From DASPKM01 sp035628135 (GTDB taxonomy: Bacteria; Bacteroidota; Bacteroidia; Chitinophagales; Chitinophagaceae), in the NCBI GenBank assembly GCA_035628135.1, contig DASPKM010000004.1, forward strand, positions 62,001 through 126,000: a stretch of 64,000 nucleotides of DNA, given 5' to 3'. The notes under the pieces are model-generated. The model was given only the letters and a program-made list of their open reading frames with translations. It made no database searches and was not told where the DNA came from. Position numbers and translations under genes: made by a program. Positions 56,933 to 64,000 of this stretch are shown here, piece after piece; position 1 is the stretch's first letter, and each line of letters begins with the position of its first letter.

Positions 56933-58163
56933 TTACATAATGTCTTTTCTTTCCGCAAACTGCCCTTCCTCTACGATCTGTTCGGGACGTTTTTTATAGA
57001 AGATCATTCCTATGGCCATAATGAGGCCGGTGGTGAGGATGAGGAAGAATAATATGCCGTCGTTGAAATTGTTCAGCTTGAGGTTGGAAGGTATTTTATA
57101 AAATAATACGATGGTGATGAGGCCACGCGGTATGAAAAATGATTCAGGGAACATATTGGTCCGCAGGAAAAACCTGAGGTATAAGATTCTTACGATGAAC
57201 AGCGCCAGCACAATGAGACCGCCAACCAGCCAAACCTGCGACTGTCCCAAAAAATCGAGTTGTATGGAAAAGCCAAACAATAAGAAAAAGAAGGTCCGCA
57301 CCAGGAACGATGATTCTGCGGTGATGGAATGAAGGAGGTGCCGCAACGACTCCACTTGCGCATGTGGGAAATACCTGCGTAGGACGGGCAGCCTGATCTT
57401 TTCCCAATTGTTGATCATAAGTCCAAATACCAGGATGATGAGCAGCGAAGGAAGGTGCAGCATTTTTCCGCCCGCGTAGATCAGGATAAGCAATGAAAAG
57501 ATCAAAATGAACTTAATGTTCAACCTGGTCTTGGCCAAGATCAAAAAAGAGTATGAACGAAAGTACGAGCGAAAGCACAATAGACGCGATGACGTTTCCA
57601 CCGAACAATGCCAATGAGCGCCACGTAAGCACTTCCCTGGCGGTAAAATAATTGAAAGCCAAAATGCCAAGGATGTCTGAAAACGATGCTTCATAAATGA
57701 GGAACTCTTTCTTTTGTTCGGTGAGTGGATGTATACTGGGTATGACGATGGTACTGCTCATAATGGCGAGCGGAATGGCATACACCAGGCATTTGTCAAA
57801 AGATTCGCCTAGGGTGTAGTTCAAAATAAATGTGATAAGCCCTGCTGAAACAACGAATATAACGATCGCAGACAGGAAGGAATCGCGGATGAGCGGGATC
57901 TTTTTTCTTTCCAGCTTCAGATCGAGCCCCGCTTCCAATATGATCATAATCAAACCAATCACGCCCAGGCCTTCGATGATTGGCGCGGGAAGGTGAATTG
58001 TTACGTCATACGAATCGGCAAGGAACCGCAATCCTATGCCGGCAAACAGCAGCAACAATACCGATGGCACGCGGATATAACGGGTAAGAATGGAAAATAT
58101 ATACGAAACAACGATCAGGGAACACGCAAGGATCAGTATTTCTTCAATGTGCAGTCCATACAT
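56933..58163 (-). pseudogene. Cation:proton antiporter (CPA2 family), frameshifted
   Basis: Two overlapping frames on the minus strand give the halves of one antiporter. The first (58163 down to about 57545) carries SLIVVSYIFSILTRYIRVPSVLLLLFAGIGLRFLAD and IMIILEAGLDLKLERKKI, and breaks at SFILFFDLGQDQVEH-stop. The second continues with LILAKTRLNIKFILIFSLLILIYAGGKMLHLPSLLIILVFGL and ends RKDIM. Joined, about 410 residues and 12 helices of a Kef/NhaP-like CPA2 exchanger result, the normal length. The break falls at a run of six T (57543-57548); removing one T restores the frame. It may be a genuine mutation, slippage or a sequencing error. It sits between hutI and hutG. Confidence 0.82.
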
Positions 58164-58172
58164 ACCGTGAAA

Positions 58173-59414
58173 TTAGGATATAAATGCACCCTTAATCATC
58201 ACCTTGTCAATGAGATTTGAACCAAATGCATATGGCAGGTATGCCAGTGAAGCAATGGGCTTTGTAAAGATGAGGTTGGCTTTTTTGGCCACCGTGATGC
58301 TGCCGGTTTCTTTTTCCAATCCCATAGCATATGCTCCATTGAGGGTTGCTGCGTTGATGGCCTCTTCAGGAAGCATCTTCATGCCAATGCAACTCATGGA
58401 TACCACCAGGTTCATATTGCCGCTGGGACTTGAGCCCGGATTATAATCCGAAGCAATAGCAATGGCGCAACCCGCATCTATCAATTGCCGCGCGGGCTGA
58501 AAAGGCATACGGAGAAAAAAAGCGGCTGTGGGCAATAAAGTGCCGATGGTATCGGAAGCGCTTAATGCGCTGATGGTGGCTTCGTCCATTGTTTCAAGAT
58601 GGTCAACGCTTACGGCGCCTAGCTTGACTCCTACTTGTACGCCACCGGAAAGATTAAGCTGGTTCGCATGGATCTTCGGTTGTAGTCCATATTGCATGCC
58701 TGCGCGGCAAATGGTTTCTGTTTCTTCCGGTGAAAAGAATCCGTGCTCGCAAAAAACATCTATATAGTCCGCAAGCTTTTCGCGTGCTATCACGGGAAGC
58801 ATGTCGTGAACAATGCTCTCGATGTACCCCTGGTGATTTTCCCTGAACTCACCGGGATAGGTATGCGCACCCAAAAAAGTTGATTTGATGGGTATGGCCG
58901 ACGCGTTCTTCAACCGCCTGATCACGCGCAACATTTTTAATTCGCTTTCAGGAGTGAGCCCATAACCGCTTTTGATCTCGATTGCGCCTGTTCCCATCCG
59001 GCTTACCTCCTCGAGTCTTTTCCAGGCAAGGTTGAACAATTCATCTTCTGAGGCCGCTTGCAATTTCTTTGCTGAGTTCAGGATGCCGCCTCCTTTTGCC
59101 GCAATGTCTGCATAGCTAAGGCCCCTGATCTTGTCCACAAATTCTTCTTCGCGGCTGGCGGCAAATACCAGGTGGGTATGGGAGTCGCACCAGCATGGTA
59201 AAACAGTGGCGCCTGCGGCGTCGATGGATGGCTGACCGTTGGCTACCGAAGATAATTCGCTCATAGGGCCGTACGCTGCAATTTCATCGTCTTCTACCAA
59301 TACATAAGCATTATCAATGCAGGGTAATTCAGCAAGCTGCCGGCCGCGTAGCAGGTGATGATGCGTGCGGACGTTTACCAACCGCTGAATATTGGTTATT
59401 ATAAGAGAAGGCAT
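58173..59414 (-). CDS. hutI: Imidazolonepropionase
   Basis: This 413-residue amidohydrolase has VLPCWCDSHTHLVFAASREEEFVDKIRGLSYADIAAKGGGI (metal HTH motif and substrate Arg/Tyr), MGTGAIEIKSGYGLTPESELKMLRVIRRL, FLGAHTYPGEF, FCEHGFFSPEETETICRAGMQYGLQPKIHANQLNLSGG (metal His) and SDYNPGSSPSGNMNLVVSMSCIGMKMLPEEAINAATLNGAYAMG (catalytic Asp). All HutI ligands are present. It converts imidazolonepropionate to N-formimidoyl-glutamate, directly feeding hutG. hutH and hutU are not in the window. Confidence 0.96.
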   Translation of the reverse strand: MPSLIITNIQRLVNVRTHHHLLRGRQLAELPCIDNAYVLVEDDEIAAYGPMSELSSVANGQPSIDAAGATVLPCWCDSHTHLVFAASREEEFVDKIRGLSYADIAAKGGGILNSAKKLQAASEDELFNLAWKRLEEVSRMGTGAIEIKSGYGLTPESELKMLRVIRRLKNASAIPIKSTFLGAHTYPGEFRENHQGYIESIVHDMLPVIAREKLADYIDVFCEHGFFSPEETETICRAGMQYGLQPKIHANQLNLSGGVQVGVKLGAVSVDHLETMDEATISALSASDTIGTLLPTAAFFLRMPFQPARQLIDAGCAIAIASDYNPGSSPSGNMNLVVSMSCIGMKMLPEEAINAATLNGAYAMGLEKETGSITVAKKANLIFTKPIASLAYLPYAFGSNLIDKVMIKGAFIS

Positions 59415-59431
59415 GCACTAAGATAGGAAAC

Positions 59432-59468
59432 AAAAAAAAGTCCCCCGCACTAAGCCAATGCGGAGGAT
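59432..59468 (-). terminator. Intrinsic terminator after the T9SS gene
   Basis: Minus strand: TCCTCCGCA-TTGGCTTAG-TGCGGGGGA then CTTTTTTTT. Located 26 bases after the stop of the T9SS gene and just before hutI. Confidence 0.82.
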
Positions 59469-59493
59469 ACTTTTGTATGAACAGCAGAATTTA

Positions 59494-61437
59494 TTATCGG
59501 ATCAAAATCATCTTTTCGGTGAACACAGTATTGCCCATGTTGAGCTTTACAATGTACACGCCTCTCGGCCAGTTGCTGATGTTGTCCAGCTCAATCACTG
59601 CCGCACCTTTCTGCAGGTACAGGTCAGTATTACGCAGCCTGGCTCCCGACAGGTTGTGTATCGACAAGGAAGCAGGCATGCTTTGGGCCGAAGTGATCAG
59701 CAATTGGGCCTGGTTTCTTACAGGATTCGGCAATATTTTTACGCCATTTTTCACAGTGCCGTTCGTCGACAGCGCTATGATCTTACTGTATTGCGTATTG
59801 CCGTTGGCGTCTACTATTTTCAGCCGGTAATACACGATCTCAGCCGCCAGTTTGGAAATATCATCTGCGTAATTGAATGAGGGTGATAGTCCCTGGTATA
59901 TCCTTCTTACGGAGCCGAAGGTAACTCCATCGATACTGCGTTCTATTTCATAGTAGGAAGCGCTTTCCTGGTTGGTCACGGACCAACTTACCTGCGACAG
60001 CCATCCATTAAGGCCGGCCCTGAAATCGCGGAGATTTGTTTTCAGGATCGCACAGTTACTGTCCAGCACGATGGTCACAGTATCCCGTGCATAAGATGTT
60101 CCGCAACTGTCCATCAATTGCTGGGTCACGATATAAACACCCGGTGCATTTACAGTAATGCTGGGACCTACAGTATCGCCGACGATGTTTCCGTCAGGCG
60201 TATACCACGTATATAAAGAGGTTAGCAAGGGATTGTTTACTGAAATGTTGCTCACGCCCGATGTTCCGCAATACAATGGAACGTCGGCCGAAGCTTCTGC
60301 GCGGGGTGCGCGGAAAAAGTCGAAGGGTCCCACGAAGTCCTTTAACTCCGCGGTAAACGAAGCAGAGGCGCGGGTTTTCACCATGATCCTTCTAAAGGGC
60401 ATACCACAGGGATCGCCAATAGTGATCAGGGGGTCCAGTCCCAGTTTGCTCAGGTTCACGGCAAACTCCATGTACTGCCGGGCTACGTAATTTGGCACAA
60501 CGCTGTTATCCTGGCGTACTACGTTGAATGCGCCTGCCCAGGTATTGTTGGAACTTTGCAAGCCTATATAAAAATCACCGGCTGTTTTAGGAAGAATGTT
60601 GGCATAACCATAAGACGATCCGTTGCTGGCGCCGTCGAACGCTCCTCCCCAATTAAAGGCTGTAGGTGTAACGAGCAAAGCGCTGCTATGCACCCATATC
60701 CTTGCTTCCAGGAGATTAATTCCGCTGGTGCCGAATTCCGCGGTAAAGATCACATCACCCGCAGACAGCACATTTCCTGCGCCGTCAAATTGCCAGGTCG
60801 TATGCCCTGCATCAGGGCCATAACCAAAGAATCTTCTTTGCGTTCTATCATAAAAGATGTCTGTCTGGTACATCTCGAAGTCGAAGTAGCGGCTACCCGT
60901 GGTGTTTTCAATGGAAACACCGCCAAATAACCAGAGGTCGTTCGATACCTCTTCTCCATCGCGGCGCACGTGCATCATCATATCCAGGATGTCGTTCTTA
61001 TCGGGAATACCCTGCGAAACAGGACATTGCCAGGCCGCGGGACTATCGCCATTCTTATTAGAACCCGAGGCAAATACCGTGGAGTCGTCACCGTGATAGT
61101 CACGTATGAAGATACCGTCTATGAGCATTTTGCCATTGACTATCGAGAACTGCGGATGGCGCATGCCCCTGAAGAAGGGTACGCGTCGGAAATTGGGATC
61201 CGCGGCATAGCGGCTCAATATATAAGAAGCGCCCGTAGTGTCTATGATAAAATCGCCCGTACCGGCATTGTTCCGGAACCAGTCGTCGTTGCCGTTATTC
61301 AAAAAACTGTTGAAGAAGTTGGCGCGAAGGTCGCCATCCACTCCGAAGTTGGCCCGGATGACAGGGGTGGTTATCTGAGCCTGCACCGAGGCAGACACGA
61401 TAATCAGCAATGCGAGTACGGTTAAAGTTCTTTTCAT
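59494..61437 (-). CDS. Large surface protein with T9SS type A sorting domain
   Basis: This 647-residue secreted protein has a signal peptide (MKRTLTVLALLIIVSASVQAQ). The N-terminal half (20-370) is a beta-rich domain with Asp/Asn/Gly loops (ANFGVDGDLRANFFNSFLNNGNDDWFRNN, GDFIIDTTGASYIL), as in calcium-binding adhesins. A PKD/Ig-like domain follows (PGVYIVTQQLMDSCGTSYARDTVTIVLD) and a fibronectin-III-like domain (GWLSQVSWSVTNQESASYYEIERSIDGVTFG). The last 80 residues are a type A sorting domain (VKILPNPVRNQAQLLITSAQS..VYIVKLNMGNTVFTEKMILIR). It is expected on the cell surface or free. It follows a short FN3 protein gene at 33 bases. Confidence 0.88.
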   Translation of the reverse strand: MKRTLTVLALLIIVSASVQAQITTPVIRANFGVDGDLRANFFNSFLNNGNDDWFRNNAGTGDFIIDTTGASYILSRYAADPNFRRVPFFRGMRHPQFSIVNGKMLIDGIFIRDYHGDDSTVFASGSNKNGDSPAAWQCPVSQGIPDKNDILDMMMHVRRDGEEVSNDLWLFGGVSIENTTGSRYFDFEMYQTDIFYDRTQRRFFGYGPDAGHTTWQFDGAGNVLSAGDVIFTAEFGTSGINLLEARIWVHSSALLVTPTAFNWGGAFDGASNGSSYGYANILPKTAGDFYIGLQSSNNTWAGAFNVVRQDNSVVPNYVARQYMEFAVNLSKLGLDPLITIGDPCGMPFRRIMVKTRASASFTAELKDFVGPFDFFRAPRAEASADVPLYCGTSGVSNISVNNPLLTSLYTWYTPDGNIVGDTVGPSITVNAPGVYIVTQQLMDSCGTSYARDTVTIVLDSNCAILKTNLRDFRAGLNGWLSQVSWSVTNQESASYYEIERSIDGVTFGSVRRIYQGLSPSFNYADDISKLAAEIVYYRLKIVDANGNTQYSKIIALSTNGTVKNGVKILPNPVRNQAQLLITSAQSMPASLSIHNLSGARLRNTDLYLQKGAAVIELDNISNWPRGVYIVKLNMGNTVFTEKMILIR

Positions 61438-61469
61438 AGCCTGGATTTTGGGGAACGGTACTGATGATA

Positions 61470-61853
61470 TTATCCATTGCGGACAATACGCACCATGTCA
61501 ACGTTCGAATAAATGGTCGATCCATCATACATCAAAGCGGCAATACGATAATATATATAGCCGGGGTAAACACCATTATCCTTGTATTGATTTTTGCCAG
61601 CGGCAGGAACTTCATCTATCCTTTCGAAGAAACTGCCATCGTATGAGCGCTCTATAACAAAAGAAACAGCATTGTTAGGGCTTCCAAATGTCCAGCTCAA
61701 TGCTATGCCGGCCTGTTGCCTGTGCGCATTGAACCTTACAAAACCGTCATTATATGCGGCGGTAACAAATGCCTGCTTAGTTTGTGGAAGCGGTGTTGAA
61801 GTTGCTGTTGAAACAATAAGTAAACAGCAAGCGATTGAGAAGATCGTTTTCAT
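61470..61853 (-). CDS. Small secreted fibronectin-III-like protein
   Basis: About 127 residues from the ATG at 61853, which gives the signal peptide MKTIFSIACCLLIVSTATS. The mature part is a single FN3-like domain: GIALSWTFGSPNNAVSFVIERSYDGSFFERIDEVPAAGKNQYKDNGVYPGYIYYRIAALMYDGSTIYSNV, similar in pattern to the FN3-like domain of its downstream neighbour (YYEIERSIDGVTFG). No sorting domain. It is probably cotranscribed with that neighbour. Function unknown. Confidence 0.75.
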   Translation of the reverse strand: MKTIFSIACCLLIVSTATSTPLPQTKQAFVTAAYNDGFVRFNAHRQQAGIALSWTFGSPNNAVSFVIERSYDGSFFERIDEVPAAGKNQYKDNGVYPGYIYYRIAALMYDGSTIYSNVDMVRIVRNG

Positions 61854-62056
61854 ACGGATTTGATTTGGAAACAAAATACATCACATATTTTGTAAATGAA
61901 AGATTTCAGATTTATTCTTTCGTATGTATGTGTTTACCTGTAGTTGCGGACTGTAAAAAATTTCTCCATTTGGGAAAACTAGGTTCAAGAAAATGATTAA
62001 CAGGCAGGAGCAAACGATGTTCTCCGTGGAACATATCCACCGGATATCCACAAAAT

Positions 62057-63835
62057 TTATATGAAATCGACGTCTTCTATCTTTTTAGCGATGCGGAATG
62101 CTGCATTGATGAGGCCTACATGGCTATAGGTTTGCGGAAAGTTGCCCCATTGGGAACCGTCCTTCGAGACATCTTCGCTGAATATGCCGAGGTGATTGCT
62201 GAACCGGAGGATATTGTTCAGGTTATCGATGGCATCATTGATCCTTCCCACGCAGGCCAATGCGTCAACATACCAGAATGCACACACCAGGAAGGTGCTT
62301 TCCGGCGCGCCAAAATCATCGAAGTGCTTGTAACGGTAAAACAAACCACCCTCTTCCAGTAATTCCTTTTCCATGGCCGCGATATGGTCTTTGGCTTTTT
62401 GTGAATGATGGTCCAGGTAGTTCATGGTCACCATCATCAGCGTACTGGCATCGAGGTTGGTGGAATTCATGGCCTGCATGTACACTTTTTGCTCCGGGTT
62501 ATAGCATTTTTCCAACATATTGCTGGCTTCCAATGCAAGCCTTTCACCCTGCTGCATCAATACATCGTCCTGGAACTCCTTCCCTATTTTGTAGGCCGCC
62601 CTCGCCCCCGCCCAATGGAACAGCAGCGTGTAAGTATGTATTTGTTTTGAATTCCTGAATTCCCAAAGGCCCGCATCTTCGATATTCCTGGTTCTTTCAA
62701 TTTGCTTCAGCAGCCAGGGAACGATGCGCTTGTAGCTGCTTTTCTTGGAAAAGGTCAACCGCTTGTCGATGTACAGGGGCAACAATCCCACCAGTACCTG
62801 GCCGTATACGTCGTTCTGAATCTGTTCATACGCCTTATTACCAATGCGCACGGGGCGGTTGTTTTTATATCCCGCCAGGTCGAGCTCCAGTTCGTGCAGG
62901 TCTTTTTTACCTGTAATGGAATACAGCGGCTGCAGGCTGTCGCTGCTGTTGTGAATAATGTTTTGAATGAAGTCGAAATATTTTTCAAGTTCTTCAAAGT
63001 GCCCGATCTGGTTGAATGCGCGCAATGTATAATAAGCGTCACGGAACCAGCAAAAGCGGTAGTCCCAGTTGCGCGAGCTGTCGTGGAACTCTGGCAGGCT
63101 GGTGGTGCCTGAGGCTATGATGCCGCCGGTATCCTCGTATTGGTGCAGCTTGAGCACCAGCGCGGAACGGATAATTTGTTCCTGGTAGATATTGGGTATA
63201 TAACAGCTTTTGACCCAGTTTTGCCAATAACGGATGGTCTTGTGTATAAAATCTTCCGAGGTTTCCTGCAGCGGAGCTTCCAGCGGCTCGCCGTAAGTAA
63301 GCACTATGTAACGGTCCTGGTCCAGCACAAAGGATTGTTCCTGCAGTATGTAATTGAGCGGTACGTCGGTGGTGATGCGTACCTGCGAATCCAGGTTTAG
63401 GTAGCGGATGTGGTTACTGCCAATCGCGATATCGGGAACGATGGAGCCATAATTGCCACGGGGCTCGCAACGCACTTTAATGACAGGATTACCACTGATG
63501 AGCTGGATCTTTCGAATAAGCATCAACGGCTTAAACTGTCTTTCGTGTATGAGCATGCGCGGCGCGCAGTCCACCACTTTAAAGCGGCCATCGGCCGTAG
63601 CGAATTCCGTGCACAACAGGTTCGTATTCTGAATGTAATATTGGGAATGCTCGTATTGCTGGTTTACCGGTCTCACGTAAAAATGGCCGCCCCTTTCTTC
63701 ATCGAGGAGGGAACCAAACAAAAAGCTGCTGTCGAACCGCGGCATGCACATCCATTTTACGTTGGCGGTGGTATCAACATACGCCAGGTAAGAACAATTG
63801 CCTATAACGCCGAGGTTATACTTGTGTATGGACAT
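62057..63835 (-). CDS. GH15 family glucoamylase/trehalase-like protein
   Basis: This 592-residue cytosolic protein begins MSIHKYNLGVIGNCSYLAYVDTTANVKWMCMPRFDSSFLFGSLLDEERGGHFYVRP, the usual N-terminal beta domain of bacterial GH15 proteins. The (alpha/alpha)6 barrel carries SSRNWDYRFCWFRDAYYTLRAFNQIGHFEELEKYFDFIQNI (signature), GLWEFRNSKQIHTYTLLFHWAGARAAYKIG, and EGGLFYRYKHFDDFGAPESTFLVCAFWYVDALACVGR. It hydrolyses alpha-glucosides such as trehalose, glucan or maltose. Its ATG lies 20 bases inside the coding sequence of the trehalose-phosphatase gene, so the two are tightly coupled and trehalose is the most likely link (inferred). Confidence 0.9.
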   Translation of the reverse strand: MSIHKYNLGVIGNCSYLAYVDTTANVKWMCMPRFDSSFLFGSLLDEERGGHFYVRPVNQQYEHSQYYIQNTNLLCTEFATADGRFKVVDCAPRMLIHERQFKPLMLIRKIQLISGNPVIKVRCEPRGNYGSIVPDIAIGSNHIRYLNLDSQVRITTDVPLNYILQEQSFVLDQDRYIVLTYGEPLEAPLQETSEDFIHKTIRYWQNWVKSCYIPNIYQEQIIRSALVLKLHQYEDTGGIIASGTTSLPEFHDSSRNWDYRFCWFRDAYYTLRAFNQIGHFEELEKYFDFIQNIIHNSSDSLQPLYSITGKKDLHELELDLAGYKNNRPVRIGNKAYEQIQNDVYGQVLVGLLPLYIDKRLTFSKKSSYKRIVPWLLKQIERTRNIEDAGLWEFRNSKQIHTYTLLFHWAGARAAYKIGKEFQDDVLMQQGERLALEASNMLEKCYNPEQKVYMQAMNSTNLDASTLMMVTMNYLDHHSQKAKDHIAAMEKELLEEGGLFYRYKHFDDFGAPESTFLVCAFWYVDALACVGRINDAIDNLNNILRFSNHLGIFSEDVSKDGSQWGNFPQTYSHVGLINAAFRIAKKIEDVDFI

Positions 63836-64000
63836 GCCGTTTCGAATTTTTTACCGGTAAAATAAATTGCTCCAGGAAGGGCAGCACTTCCTGTTGTGTT
63901 GGGATATTATACTGCGCAGCGGTGGAGCCCGATCCGATTTTGATCGTATAACCCCTACTGTTAAGCGCCTTGAACATATCCTCATCCGTAACGTCGTCGC
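63816..64000 (-). CDS. Trehalose-phosphatase or bifunctional trehalose-phosphate synthase/phosphatase, C-terminal part
   Basis: The frame is open to the window edge (61 codons visible) and ends with TAA at 63816-63818. The start of the visible part reads DDVTDEDMFKAL, the last HAD motif of OtsB-type trehalose 6-phosphate phosphatases, followed by a short beta-strand and the C-terminal YNIPTQQEVLPFLEQFI. In Bacteroidota such an ending is often fused to a GT20 synthase domain (OtsAB), but only the tail is visible. It is expected to make trehalose from trehalose 6-phosphate. The last 20 bases overlap the GH15 start. Confidence 0.8.
   Translation of the reverse strand, partial: DDVTDEDMFKALNSRGYTIKIGSGSTAAQYNIPTQQEVLPFLEQFILPVKNSKRHVHTQV

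Noticed and set aside
57513..57694. Programmed frameshifting in the antiporter
   Set aside because: Switching from the upstream to the downstream frame needs +1 (or -2) slippage at T6; common bacterial programmed events on such runs are -1. A plain mutation or sequencing error is simpler, though phase variation is kept as an option.

Overview
This window is chromosomal DNA from a Bacteroidota bacterium, most likely of the family Chitinophagaceae. The evidence is consistent across the window: PF14905-type outer-membrane receptors, type IX secretion (T9SS) C-terminal sorting domains, DUF4199 and DUF3347 proteins, a Bacteroidota-type dihydroorotase homologue that lacks its metal ligands, type B L31, a long Lgt, and promoter boxes of the TTTG / TAnnTTTG type. 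Most of the window is ordinary core genome at moderate GC. There is no CRISPR array, transposase, integrase, phage block or rRNA operon.

Left end (1-8.7 kb): the tail of a threonine dehydratase, a tRNA-Pro(GGG) with a textbook promoter and terminator, an AT-rich orphan gene beside a 13-bp copy of the tRNA T-arm, a YeaQ/YmgE membrane protein, an unlisted 58-residue small ORF, a di-haem-motif cytochrome, an EamA transporter, a PD40 propeller lipoprotein, a Tat-exported VOC protein, an S74-plus-T9SS surface protein, the degenerate dihydroorotase and a DUF4199 protein.

Glycan region (8.7-23 kb): a GT2, a GT4 and a complete four-enzyme set for GDP-D-glycero-alpha-D-manno-heptose (hddA, gmhA, hddC, gmhB). 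These are followed by a secreted protein, an SGNH hydrolase, two LVIVD-repeat lipoproteins and lepA. A small acyl-CoA-binding protein and a tightly coupled flippase-methyltransferase-GT4 operon come next. Together the two glycan blocks could build and export a heptose-containing surface polysaccharide; this is inferred.

Middle (23-43.4 kb): hemerythrin protein, tpiA, a GlmU-like protein, rpmE2, yajQ, two tandem PF14905 receptors, lgt, a bacilliredoxin, hsp20, several secreted or hypothetical proteins, speA, and the translation cluster thrS-infC / yjbR / rpmI-rplT.

Right end (43.4-64 kb): three tandem secreted paralogues, an M28 peptidase, a DUF3347-receptor operon, an ABC-F ATPase, a patatin with POTRA and beta-barrel (PlpD-like), a histidine-catabolism pair (hutI, hutG) interrupted by a frameshifted cation:proton antiporter, a T9SS surface protein with a small companion, a GH15 enzyme and the tail of a trehalose-phosphate phosphatase.

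The most distinctive non-coding features are two families of intergenic palindromes. Family 1 is built from a GTCATTGGGTCA unit and has three copies (about 9.65, 43.4 and 55.2 kb). Family 2 is AT-rich, built from TAATTATTGATTATTAATTA, with a perfect 27-bp inverted repeat near 19.5 kb and a looser copy near 11.9 kb. Other leads are a Shine-Dalgarno sequence inside a hairpin before the hemerythrin gene, and hairpins in and around the rpmI-rplT leader. No wholly new multi-gene system is evident.
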